From the NCBI GenBank assembly GCA_902470895.1, contig CABRID010000054.1, forward strand, positions 1 to 13,809: a stretch of DNA of 13,809 nt, given 5' to 3'. Under the pieces are notes generated by a model, which made no database searches, was not told the origin of the DNA, and saw only the letters and a list, made by a program, of their open reading frames with translations. This document shows, in pieces, positions 1-7,096 of the stretch (position 1 is the stretch's first letter; each line of letters opens with the position of its first letter). Source of the stretch: an uncultured Collinsella sp. (GTDB taxonomy: Bacteria; Actinomycetota; Coriobacteriia; Coriobacteriales; Coriobacteriaceae). Position numbers and translations under genes: made by a program.

Positions 1-26
1 GGCCCGTGGGTTATACCCTAAGAGCA

Positions 27-49
27 AACCACCCTTTTTAAGGGTGGTT
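27..49 (+). terminator. Perfect hairpin, probable terminator of the gene upstream of the window
   Basis: Ten bases, AACCACCCTT (27-36), are followed by TTT and their exact reverse complement AAGGGTGGTT (40-49). The following tract (TCTGATTT) is only moderately T-rich, so termination may be incomplete. It lies upstream of the promoter at 65-93 and probably ends a gene located before the window. Confidence 0.6.
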
Positions 50-64
50 CTGATTTAGATTATC

Positions 65-93
65 TTGACAAATATGAGTTGTCGAAAAACAAT
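65..93 (+). promoter_or_regulatory. Sigma-70-type promoter for the ABC-2 transporter module
   Basis: A consensus -35 box TTGACA (65-70) is followed after 17 bases by AACAAT (88-93), a 4 of 6 match to TATAAT. The ATPase start at 132 lies about 30 bases downstream of the expected transcription start. A short inverted repeat GACAA-N7-TTGTC overlaps the -35 box and could be an operator, but arms this short may be chance. Confidence 0.5.
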
Positions 94-131
94 AACAACC
101 ATGGAAAACGATAAAGGAAAGAAGGAACGAT

Positions 132-894
132 ATGAGCGGTTTTGCTATCAAGCAGAACGGGAGGCCAATGAACGCATCGGCGATAAAGCTATCAAAGCTG
201 TCAAAGCGCTACGGGAAACGGCGCGTTTTGCATGACGTTTCCTTCGAGGTGCATCAGTCTGAGCTCTGTGCCCTTGTCGGTGCAAACGGTGCGGGCAAAA
301 GCACGCTTATTAAAATCGTCTTGGGCCTCTGCGAGCCATCGTCGGGGAGCGTGGAGCTCTTTGGAGGCAAATCAAAAAGAGAGCTTGGCCTGATGCGGAC
401 GCGTGTCGGCTATGTGCCAGATTCCTGCGGAGCATACCAATCTCTCAGCGCGGTTGAGAATCTTCAAATCCGATGTGCGGAATGGGGGCTTGATGAGAAT
501 CGTGAGATTCCTCGCGTTTTGAGCCTAGTCGGGCTGGACGTCGAAGAAAAAAAAGAGCGTAAGCAGTTTTTCTCTGGGAATGAAACGGCGGCTGGATATA
601 GCTACGGCTTTGTTGGGTGACGCTGACTTGCTAGTTTTCGATGAGCCAGCAAATGGATTGGACCCGCTGGGCATCGAGAGTATATGGACCCTTATCGGCC
701 GATTGAATCGAGAACAGGGTAAGACCATGCTCATCTCTAGCCATGATTTGGATGAGTTGGCATCAGTTGCAACAAGTTGCGTGTTTATTCATGACGGCGA
801 ACTGCTGAAAAAGGAATCGATGGATGTCATAAGGGATGAGGCGTCGTCCCTAAAAGAGTATTACAGGCGCTTGATGAAGGCGGTCTCGCTATGA
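132..894 (+). pseudogene. ABC transporter ATP-binding protein, interrupted by a single-base frameshift
   Basis: This is the nucleotide-binding subunit of an ABC-2-type exporter, split over two frames. Frame one (132-620) carries the N-terminal half: KRYGKRRVLHDVSFEV, then Walker A GANGAGKST (residues 50-58) and GYVPD at the Q-loop position. Frame two (from about 572 to 894) carries MKRRLDIATALLGDADLL, Walker B plus D-loop VFDEPANGLDP, and the switch histidine in SSHDLDEL. The signature motif straddles the break. Removing one T from the five-T run at 567-571 gives KQFSLGMKRRLDIA and one protein of about 253 residues, a normal family length. Unrepaired, frame one ends at 620 in an aberrant tail and no product has a complete ATPase site. 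An internal ATG at 580 could start only the C-terminal part. Start 132 has GAAGGA at 121-126; ATG 168 (GGGAGG at 159-164) gives a more typical N-terminus. The reading stops with an ATGA overlap onto the next gene. A sequencing or assembly error is a real alternative to a true pseudogene. Confidence 0.85.
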
Positions 895-1715
895 AGTGGG
901 CGATCCATCCCATAAAGGCAGATACGATGCGTTTGCACAGGATGTTTCCGGCGAAGTTTGGTCTTGCGCTTATGCTGGCGTTCGGCCTTCTCTTCGGTGT
1001 CTTTCTAAAAAACGGAACAACGTTGCTCGCCTTTGGCAATAGCGTTTTTGGGGAGGATATTGGTTTCTGCTGGAATGTAATCGATCCTTCTGCACCCGAT
1101 AAGTCTCTTGTGCGCAGTGCTTTTGCCGGCACATCTCTGTTCGTTCCGCTCATCGTTTGCCTGGCGATTTTACAGGAGCGCGGCCATGAAGAGGGATACC
1201 GAATTTCTTCAGCAAGAGGTCTTACCCGCTTTAATGGAGTCCTAGCACATGTGCTTTCGTCTGCTTTAATAATTGGCGCAGCATATAGTGCGCTTTGCCT
1301 TCTTCTTTTTGCAATAGCCATAATACGTGGTGGGCAAAGCTGTACGCACGACATGCTGGCTGCATTTTTGCCTGCGATGATGATCAATGCCGTATTGGTG
1401 ATATCGGTTGCTCTGGAGACGGTGACCATCTATCGGATTACAGACAGCGTTGTATTGAGCGGGGCTGCGATAATTATTGGATTTGTCATGAGCTTGACGC
1501 TCTACGGAACCCTCCTTCAGGCGCCCATACCATCCTTGCGATGGATCTTCTTTCTTCCGGGGCCGTACCTTGGAGTCGGATGTGCCCTTGGGTATAGCGA
1601 TATGGGGCAGCTGACACTTTTGGGATATGGCGCGGCAGCCAGCTGTCTATCGGTATTGATTTACGCTCTCGTGAGCTTTTGTGCTGGGGGTGTGCTCAAT
1701 GGCTCGTCAGATTAA
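891..1715 (+). CDS. ABC-2-type transporter membrane subunit (first permease)
   Basis: This 274-residue integral membrane protein is probably a permease subunit of the exporter powered by the preceding ATPase. About six hydrophobic spans are visible, near residues 22-40, 78-95, 119-146, 156-178, 187-208 and 244-266. The charged segment QERGHEEGYRISSARGLTR (95-113), between the second and third spans, resembles the amphipathic coupling region that precedes a transmembrane span in ABC-2 permeases. The start codon overlaps the ATPase stop (ATGA, 891-894), so translation is probably coupled. The 3' end overlaps the next gene by 17 bases. The substrate cannot be read from sequence. Three-gene modules of this form often export peptides or drugs or give bacteriocin immunity, but that is family knowledge, not evidence here. 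Base composition is clearly less GC-rich than the genes after 2630. Confidence 0.75.
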   Translation: MKWAIHPIKADTMRLHRMFPAKFGLALMLAFGLLFGVFLKNGTTLLAFGNSVFGEDIGFCWNVIDPSAPDKSLVRSAFAGTSLFVPLIVCLAILQERGHEEGYRISSARGLTRFNGVLAHVLSSALIIGAAYSALCLLLFAIAIIRGGQSCTHDMLAAFLPAMMINAVLVISVALETVTIYRITDSVVLSGAAIIIGFVMSLTLYGTLLQAPIPSLRWIFFLPGPYLGVGCALGYSDMGQLTLLGYGAAASCLSVLIYALVSFCAGGVLNGSSD

Positions 1716-2517
1716 AGGGTTCCTCCATTCAGAATTGAAGCATGTGAGCAAATGGGCATACGCCTTAATCCTGGCAATTTATGCGTGCATGGTGGTATTG
1801 CAGCTTAATTCTTTCCCGATGTGGTTCTGTAGCCTCCGTGAGAACAGTTTCTTGGGCTTTTTCCCAGACCCGACGCTTCGGCTATCGGCAGAGGATGCTC
1901 TTCTATTTGGTAATGCAGAGGTTTTTCGCGGTCTGCTGTTCAACGTAGCCCCGTTGGCTCATGCATTGTTCTTTCCGTTCATCGCGGCTTGCATTGTGCC
2001 GCGCTTTGTCAGTTCGGGCTTTATTGAGGAACCGTGGGGGTTGTCAGAGGCTCGGGGAGGGAAGCGTGTGTGCGCTATCGTTGCGCGAGCGGTGCTGTCT
2101 TCTTTTGCCCTTTTGGGCGCGTTTATCCTGTCGAGTGTCGTTTTGTACTGTCTTAACTGCTCGATCGTTTTAGATGCTCAACAGTATTTCAACCTGAATA
2201 TTTTTTGCTATCGACTTCTTCTGGCGAGTGTCGTCTGCCTTGCATACGTGGTCTCTTGCGTGATTGCCGTTTCCTATTTTGGGTCCGGCTTCGGTCCAAT
2301 TGGCATGCTGCTGCTTGTCAACGTTGTAGCGATCTACATACAGCTCGGGGCCAACTCCATGCTTCCGCTTCCAGCCTCGATGCTCATGTGGATTTGTGGC
2401 GTGACCCCGTTGGGGAATGGTCAATGCGCCTCGATTCTAATTGACTGCCTAATCAACGTAGCAAGCGTTTTTGCCATTTGCTTTACCGTAGACCGATTGC
2501 AGTCGAGATTTCTTTGA
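1699..2517 (+). CDS. ABC-2-type transporter membrane subunit (second permease)
   Basis: This 272-residue membrane protein has about six hydrophobic spans, near residues 20-37, 84-101, 129-152, 168-192, 198-217 and 246-264. A large loop with PDPTLRLSAEDALLFGN lies between the first two. The segment IEEPWGLSEARGGKR (109-123) sits before the third span, in the same place as the coupling segment of the preceding permease, so the two are likely paired subunits. I chose ATG 1699 because it has a G-rich ribosome site (1686-1690) and gives MARQIKGFLHSEL, a typical cytoplasmic N-terminus. A GTG at 1681 in frame would add six residues. It overlaps the preceding gene by 17 bases, so all three genes form one operon. 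It is the last gene of the lower-GC module and is followed by the G8/C8 hairpin. Confidence 0.72.
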   Translation: MARQIKGFLHSELKHVSKWAYALILAIYACMVVLQLNSFPMWFCSLRENSFLGFFPDPTLRLSAEDALLFGNAEVFRGLLFNVAPLAHALFFPFIAACIVPRFVSSGFIEEPWGLSEARGGKRVCAIVARAVLSSFALLGAFILSSVVLYCLNCSIVLDAQQYFNLNIFCYRLLLASVVCLAYVVSCVIAVSYFGSGFGPIGMLLLVNVVAIYIQLGANSMLPLPASMLMWICGVTPLGNGQCASILIDCLINVASVFAICFTVDRLQSRFL

Positions 2518-2556
2518 TAGTTTGTGAGGGATAAACATACCGAGCATACCAAATAC

Positions 2557-2594
2557 GGGGGGGGCGGGCACCGTGGCTGGTGTCCGCCCCCCCC
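2557..2594. terminator. G8/C8 hairpin between convergent genes
   Basis: Sixteen bases beginning with eight Gs (2557-2572) pair with 2579-2594, which end in eight Cs. There is one G-U pair and a six-base loop GTGGCT. No T-tract follows on either strand, so it is a hairpin or roadblock rather than a textbook intrinsic terminator. It sits between the plus-strand exporter (ends 2517) and the minus-strand amidotransferase (ends 2630) and could separate transcription from both sides. Confidence 0.55.
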
Positions 2595-2629
2595 TGGCAT
2601 GGAAGGTTTAAGCCTGTGTGATTCGCGAG

Positions 2630-3439
2630 CTAGCGAGCCTTCTTAACCTTGGCCGCTGCCTCGACAAACGACTTCCACAGGTTAAAGTCGGTCTCGAGCG
2701 TCTTCCACGTGTACTCAGGGTGCCATTGCACGCCTAGACAGAATGGCTGGCCTTCGACCTCGATGCACTCAGGAACGCCGTCGGTTGCCTTGGCGACCAA
2801 GCGCGTGCTTTTACCCAGACGCTCCACGCAGCAGTGGTGCGCGGAGTTGGTCTGGATCAGCCTGTGCCCGCCAACCGCGCGCTCCAGCAGCGAGCCCGGC
2901 ACGACTTCGACGGGATGCACGGGGTCGTTGAGCACGTGGGTATGGCGCCACTGCGTGCGGCCCTCGCGAGCGCCCAGGCTCGGCACGTCCATGCACAGGG
3001 TGCCGCCGGTGGCGACGTTGAGCAGCTGCGTGCCGCGGCAGGTGGTAAAGAGCGGCTTTTTGGCGCGGAGCACCTCGCCGACCAGCTTAAACTCAAAGCT
3101 ATCGCGGATCTCGCAGCAGAGGGTGGGGTCGTAGGGTCGATCATCGCCCCAACGTTTGGGATTGACATCGGGGCCGCCGGGAATGGCGATGCCGTCGGCG
3201 ATATCGACGTAATGACGGATAACCTCAATATCTTCGGTAATGGACATCTGCAGCGGCAGGCCGCCGGCGGCAAGGATGGCATCGACAAAGACGCTCGCGA
3301 TCTCCTCGTTGGGGGAGAGCGTCTCGCTCAAAAACGGCTTCGCCTCTTCCCAGCGCGGCGCCACCAGGATGAGCGGACGGTCGGCGGGGGCGACGTCGAC
3401 ATGCGGGGTGTAGGACGATGAAGTGCGAGTTCCGATCAT
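2630..3439 (-). CDS. Gamma-glutamyl-gamma-aminobutyrate hydrolase family (class I glutamine amidotransferase, peptidase C26)
   Basis: This 269-residue soluble protein is of the PuuD-like class, which hydrolyses gamma-glutamyl amide bonds such as gamma-glutamyl-GABA, releasing glutamate. The nucleophile elbow is TTCRGTQLLNV, with Cys134. The second catalytic part is VQWHPE, with His240 and Glu242. The family segments ADGIAIPGGPDVNP (81-94) and NSAHHCCVERLG (198-209) are also present, so the active site looks intact. A short N-terminal extension (about 20 residues) precedes the RPLILVAPRW strand. It is the last gene of the minus-strand amino acid transporter operon, 52 bases after the ATPase, with AAGG about eight bases before its ATG. 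The context suggests it processes an imported gamma-glutamyl compound or feeds glutamate into the cell. The real substrate is not known. Confidence 0.85.
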   Translation of the reverse strand: MIGTRTSSSYTPHVDVAPADRPLILVAPRWEEAKPFLSETLSPNEEIASVFVDAILAAGGLPLQMSITEDIEVIRHYVDIADGIAIPGGPDVNPKRWGDDRPYDPTLCCEIRDSFEFKLVGEVLRAKKPLFTTCRGTQLLNVATGGTLCMDVPSLGAREGRTQWRHTHVLNDPVHPVEVVPGSLLERAVGGHRLIQTNSAHHCCVERLGKSTRLVAKATDGVPECIEVEGQPFCLGVQWHPEYTWKTLETDFNLWKSFVEAAAKVKKAR

Positions 3440-3491
3440 AGGTGTAGCCTTCGAGTTTGGATGGTCAGGGCGAACGAAGATGGCAATTGGG

Positions 3492-4256
3492 TTAGTGACC
3501 CTTGATGGAGTTGAGGAAGTCCTGGGCGCGCTTGGTTTGGGGGCGGTCGAAGAACTCGTCAGGCGTGCCGGTTTCCACGATCTGGCCGTCGGCCATAAAC
3601 ACGACGCGGTCGGCCACGCGGCGGGCGAAGTTCATCTCGTGCGTGATGACGATCATCGTCATGCCCTGCTGGGCCAGACGGACCATGACCTCGAGCACCT
3701 CGTTGATCATTTCGGGATCGAGGGCGCTCGTGGGCTCGTCGAAGAGCATGGCCTTGGGCTGCATGGCAAGCGAGCGAGCGATGGCTACGCGCTGCTGCTG
3801 GCCGCCTGAGAGCTGTGCGGGTACCTTATCGGCCTGTTCGGCCACGCCCACGCGGCTCAGCAGGTCCATGGCGCGCTCACGAGCCTCCTCCTTGGACACG
3901 CCCAGCACATCGACCGGCCCCAGCATGACGTTCTGCAGCACCGTCATATGTGCAAACAGGTTGAACTGTTGAAATACCATGCCCAGCTCGGCGCGCATGC
4001 GGGCAAGGTCTTTGCCTTCCTGCGGAAGCGGCTGACCTTCGATGAGGATCTCGCCCGAGTCGATGGTCTCCAAGCGGTTGATGGTGCGGCACATGGTCGA
4101 CTTGCCCGAGCCCGAGGGCCCGATCACGACGACGACCTCGCCGCGGTCGACCGAGAGATTGATGTCGTTGAGGACATGTAGATCGCCATAGTGCTTATCG
4201 ACGTGTCTGAGCTCGATCAGCGGCTGATTGCCGGTTGAAGAGGTGCTCTGTGCCAT
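3492..4256 (-). CDS. Polar amino acid ABC transporter ATP-binding protein (GlnQ/GluA type)
   Basis: This 254-residue cytoplasmic ATPase energises amino acid uptake by the two permeases just upstream in the operon. All motifs are intact: Walker A GPSGSGKST (46-54), Q-loop VFQQFNLF (94-101), signature LSGGQQQR (149-156), Walker B and D-loop MLFDEPTSALDP (170-181), and switch His206 in THEMNFARR. FQQFNLF and the ending PQTKRAQDFL are typical of the glutamine/glutamate subfamily. The start is supported by AAGGAG about nine bases upstream of the ATG. It lies 36 bases after the second permease and 52 bases before the amidotransferase. The N-terminal tail (MAQSTSSTGNQP) is dispensable-looking and precedes the usual LIELRHVDKHYG. 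Confidence 0.93.
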   Translation of the reverse strand: MAQSTSSTGNQPLIELRHVDKHYGDLHVLNDINLSVDRGEVVVVIGPSGSGKSTMCRTINRLETIDSGEILIEGQPLPQEGKDLARMRAELGMVFQQFNLFAHMTVLQNVMLGPVDVLGVSKEEARERAMDLLSRVGVAEQADKVPAQLSGGQQQRVAIARSLAMQPKAMLFDEPTSALDPEMINEVLEVMVRLAQQGMTMIVITHEMNFARRVADRVVFMADGQIVETGTPDEFFDRPQTKRAQDFLNSIKGH

Positions 4257-4292
4257 GGTGCTCGGCTCCTTATGATTCGAAATGGTAAAGCG

Positions 4293-5126
4293 TTAGCGGA
4301 TGATGGTCGCACCGGTCTTGTGCGAAACGTAGACAGCGGCCTTGTTGATCGCGACGTTGATGAGGATGTAGATGACCGCGATAACCAGGTAGACCGACAC
4401 GAGGGCGTCGTAGTTGGTAATGAGCACGCGGGCATTTTGCATGAGGTCGGGGTAGCTCACCACATAGGCGACGGTGGTGTCTTTGACTACGACCACAAGC
4501 TGCGAAATCAACGACGGAATGATAAACCGAATCGCCTGGGGCAACACGATTTTAAAGGTGATTTTAGCCTTGGAGAGACCGAGCGCCTGGGCGGCCTCGA
4601 CCTGGCCACGCGGCACGGCGTAGACGCCGGCTCGGAAAATCTCGGCCAACACACCGGCTGCAGCGAGCGCGACAGGGAGCGTGAGCATCCAAAACGACGG
4701 CAGCGCAATCCTGTACTGAGGCAGCACCAAAAAGAAGAAGTAGATGAACAGAAGGCTCGGTACGCCGCGGAAGAAATCGGTGAGCACGCGGCAGGCCAGC
4801 TGCAGCGGCTTAATGTCGCTGGTGCGGCCGAGCATAAGGGCTAAGCCCAGCACCAGCGCGATGGCGCCAGCGGTGAGTGCGACTTTAACGGTGCCCTCAA
4901 AGCCGGCAAGCAGGAACTTCCAGGTGGTGAGGTGCGTAAAGAAATACCAGTAGTGGACCGAAAGCTGGTCGGTCACATAAAAGCGCTGCAGTACCAGGAC
5001 GGCGAGCGCGGCGACGGCGACGAGTGAGATAGCGGTGCCGATGCGAATCTTGGCGCGCATCTTGGGGCCGGGAGCCTCGTAGAGCGCATCGCGCATGGTG
5101 AGCGCGGAGGTGGAGTGCTTGCTCAT
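4293..5126 (-). CDS. Amino acid ABC transporter permease (GluD/HisM-type)
   Basis: This 277-residue inner-membrane permease is one of two that form the translocation channel. After a 30-residue cytoplasmic N-terminus come about five to six spans. The segment DFFRGVPSLLFIYF (117-130) and the EAA loop AEIFRAGVYAVPRGQVEAAQ (161-180), continued by ALGLSKAKITFKIVLPQAIR (181-200), are hallmarks of the polar amino acid permease family. That loop contacts the ATPase. The ATG overlaps the stop of the preceding permease (ATGA at 5123-5126), implying coupled translation. The lengths of the two permeases (219 and 277) and their order resemble actinobacterial GluC and GluD, which suggests glutamate or a close relative as substrate. 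That is inference. Confidence 0.9.
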   Translation of the reverse strand: MSKHSTSALTMRDALYEAPGPKMRAKIRIGTAISLVAVAALAVLVLQRFYVTDQLSVHYWYFFTHLTTWKFLLAGFEGTVKVALTAGAIALVLGLALMLGRTSDIKPLQLACRVLTDFFRGVPSLLFIYFFFLVLPQYRIALPSFWMLTLPVALAAAGVLAEIFRAGVYAVPRGQVEAAQALGLSKAKITFKIVLPQAIRFIIPSLISQLVVVVKDTTVAYVVSYPDLMQNARVLITNYDALVSVYLVIAVIYILINVAINKAAVYVSHKTGATIIR

Positions 5127-5782
5127 CGGAGGATCCTCACCTTCTTATCGATATAGTTGCCAATGTGGCTTACCACAAAGGCCGTGCCCAGGTAGCCGAG
5201 CGCCGAGATAAAGAACGCGGCGACGCCGCCGAGCGAGCGCGTGTTGATGTAGCTCACCACGCCGGTGAGCTCCTGCGGTTTAAGCGGCACCTGACTGCCG
5301 AGCGCGGTGGTGAGCATGACGGCGATAAAGAGGTTGGTCATGGGTAATACGCTCGAGCGCAGCGCCTGCGGAATCACGATTTTGGCGAGGATACGGCTGA
5401 AGCCCATGCCCAGCGAGCGGGCGGCTTCCACCTGGCCGACGCCGACGGTGTTGATGCCGCTCATAAAGTTCTCGGAGCCAAAGGCCGAGCCCAAAAGGAC
5501 CGTGGCGACGATAACGCAGGTGCGGTAGGGCAGAACGACCTTGAGCGGCGGCAGTGCGTAGACGACGATGATGAGCAGCGCGATGCCGGGGATGTTACGG
5601 AAGACCTGGACATACAGGTCGCCAAAGACGCGCAGCGGCTTGAGCGGCGACACGCGCATCACGGTGACGGCGACGGCCAGCACCATGGCGATGGCAAACG
5701 ACTCAAGCGTCATGCCCCAGGTTGCTAGCAGCGCGTCGATATAGTTCTGGCCATAGAGCGACCAGAGTTCGGAGAGACTCAT
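5123..5782 (-). CDS. Amino acid ABC transporter permease (GluC-type)
   Basis: This 219-residue permease is the partner of the 277-residue permease. It has an N-terminal span near 26-43, the family segment VQVFRNIPGIALLIIVVY (58-75), and the EAA loop GVGQVEAARSLGMGFSRI (114-131) followed by LAKIVIPQALRS. The ATG is preceded by GGGAGG at ideal spacing. Its start lies 25 bases after a hairpin (5807-5832) that follows the solute-binding protein gene, so the membrane subunits are likely made in smaller amounts than the binding protein. The 3' end overlaps the next permease by four bases. Confidence 0.9.
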   Translation of the reverse strand: MSLSELWSLYGQNYIDALLATWGMTLESFAIAMVLAVAVTVMRVSPLKPLRVFGDLYVQVFRNIPGIALLIIVVYALPPLKVVLPYRTCVIVATVLLGSAFGSENFMSGINTVGVGQVEAARSLGMGFSRILAKIVIPQALRSSVLPMTNLFIAVMLTTALGSQVPLKPQELTGVVSYINTRSLGGVAAFFISALGYLGTAFVVSHIGNYIDKKVRILR

Positions 5783-5806
5783 GCGGACCTCCCGTCGATA
5801 AGGAAA

Positions 5807-5832
5807 GGGGCTCCCGTGTGTACGGAAGCCCC
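5807..5832 (-). terminator. Attenuating hairpin between binding-protein and permease genes
   Basis: On the minus strand, GGGGCTTCCGT pairs with ACGGGAGCCCC around a four-base loop ACAC (11 base pairs, one G-U). It is followed by TTTCCTTAT. It lies 88 bases after the binding-protein stop and 25 bases before the permease start. A partial terminator here would give a high binding-protein to permease ratio, as is known for other solute-binding-protein operons; it could also protect the upstream mRNA end. Confidence 0.65.
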
Positions 5833-5920
5833 GACAACTCAGTGAGGAAACAGTTTACCGCAATAAAGCGCATCATGCGTTTCCGTATGGTTTCGTTGCG
5901 GTCGTTACCAGGCTCGCTGC

Positions 5921-6916
5921 CTAGGCGCCGATCTCGGGCAGCTCGGGAACATTGGTGTCGCCCGTACGGTCGCCGATGCAGATCTGCCACAGCTCGGTCC
6001 AGGTGCCATCATCCTCGATCTGCTTAAGGAAGTCGTTGACAAAGGCGACGCCGTCGGAATCGAGCGGCAGACCGATGCCATAGGGCTCCTTGCTGCCGAA
6101 GGGCTTACCGGCAATCTTGTACTTACCGGGCTCGCGGACCAGGGCGCTCTGCTGCATGTTGTTATCGATGACGTAGGCATCGACGCGGCCCTGCTGGAGT
6201 GCCTGGCGGGCCTCCTCGTCGGTCTTGAACTCCTGCTGGCTGGCCTTGGGGGCGAACTCCTCCAGGATGGCGGGGCCGTTGGAGCCGGACTGGACGGCGA
6301 CGTTCTTGTCGGCCAGGTCGTCGACGCTCTTGATGTCGTCGTTATCGGCGAGCACCAGGATGGCCTGCTGCGTGTAGTAGTAGGGGCCGGCGAAGGAGAC
6401 GAGCTTCTTGCGTTCGTCAGTGATGGTGTAGGTGGCAAAGACAGCGTCGACCTGGCCGTTCTGCAGGACAGACTCGCGCGTGTCCGAGGTCACCTGGGTG
6501 ATCTCGACCTTGTTCTCGCCCAGAATGTAGTTGGACAGGAGCTGTGCGATACCGGCATCGAAGCCGCGGGTCTGACCGTCTTTCTCGTTGAGGAGGGAGA
6601 AGAGCGTGGAGGTCTGAACGCCACCGATCTTAAAGACGCCGGCGTCCTTGACGGCCGTGGCCCAGGTGCTGGCGGCGATAGCATCGTCATCGGCCTTGGG
6701 GCCGTTGTCGACGAGCTTGTCGAATGCCTTGGCATCGAGCGTGGTGGAAGCCTCGGTATCATTGGAGCCCTTGGAGGAGCCGGCGGCGGAACCCTTGTCG
6801 GCCTCGGCGCTGGTGTCGGAGCAGCCGGCAAGACCAAGGCCGGCGACGGTTGCGAAGGTGGCGGCAACGAAGCCGCGGCGGTCGAGAACGACCTGCTGGG
6901 AGAGGTTCTTGCTCAT
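5921..6916 (-). CDS. Polar amino acid ABC transporter substrate-binding lipoprotein
   Basis: This 331-residue extracellular binding protein delivers substrate to the permeases encoded downstream. The N-terminus has a twin-arginine pair (DRRGFVAA, Arg13-Arg14), a hydrophobic stretch, and a lipobox LAGC with Cys32, so it is probably a Tat-exported lipoprotein. A Ser/Asp/Ala-rich linker (33-60) follows. The mature part has family 3 binding-protein features: GGVQTSTLFSLLN (98-110), RGFDAGIAQLLSNYILG (117-133), QVDAVFATYTITDERKKLVS (155-174), FAGPYYYTQQAI (175-186), VAVQSGSNGPA (207-217), and the C-terminal FGSKEPYGIGLPLDSDGVAF. It is the first gene of the operon, with AAAGGTG as ribosome site and the promoter at 6960-6989. 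Glutamate or glutamine is the best guess, but residues alone do not fix the ligand. Confidence 0.92.
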   Translation of the reverse strand: MSKNLSQQVVLDRRGFVAATFATVAGLGLAGCSDTSAEADKGSAAGSSKGSNDTEASTTLDAKAFDKLVDNGPKADDDAIAASTWATAVKDAGVFKIGGVQTSTLFSLLNEKDGQTRGFDAGIAQLLSNYILGENKVEITQVTSDTRESVLQNGQVDAVFATYTITDERKKLVSFAGPYYYTQQAILVLADNDDIKSVDDLADKNVAVQSGSNGPAILEEFAPKASQQEFKTDEEARQALQQGRVDAYVIDNNMQQSALVREPGKYKIAGKPFGSKEPYGIGLPLDSDGVAFVNDFLKQIEDDGTWTELWQICIGDRTGDTNVPELPEIGA

Positions 6917-6959
6917 GGTAGAACACCTTTCTCAATAAAATCCCTAGCGGTTGAGTAGA

Positions 6960-6989
6960 GTTATACCCTATCGCGCTCAAATGGGTCAA
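6960..6989 (-). promoter_or_regulatory. Sigma-70-type promoter of the amino acid transporter operon
   Basis: Read on the minus strand, TTGACC (6989-6984) and TATAAC (6965-6960) are separated by 18 bases. The binding-protein ATG is about 43 bases downstream of the -10 box, leaving a leader of roughly 35-40 bases that contains AAAGGTG. This is the clearest promoter in the window. The ten bases TTATACCCTA that include its -10 also occur at 11-20 in the same orientation. Confidence 0.65.
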
Positions 6990-7035
6990 CACGAAATAAC
7001 TCAGAAACATACTTACCTTATGGGTTATTCTACCT

Positions 7036-7063
7036 ACCAAAAAGGGACAGGCACCTTTGTGGT
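7036..7063. repeat. REP-like hairpin with GGGACAGGCACC core
   Basis: ACCAAAAAGG (7036-7045) and CCTTTGTGGT (7054-7063) pair at nine of ten positions around GACAGGCA. From memory, hairpins with a GGGACAGGCACC core are dispersed in many bacterial genomes and sit near Y1 (REP-associated) transposase genes. That link is recalled, not shown here, and no transposase gene is in the window. Confidence 0.4.
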
Positions 7064-7096
7064 TCTTGCAGATGTGGTGGCATGTCTCGCTGCTTT

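Noticed and set aside
101..235. Overlapping 44-codon reading frame starting at ATG 101
   Set aside because: It has no ribosome site of its own, overlaps the ATPase gene in another frame and has no recognisable motif. It is probably chance.
2834..3421. Long plus-strand open frame opposite the amidotransferase gene
   Set aside because: It is the antisense shadow of a GC-rich gene with clear catalytic motifs on the other strand.
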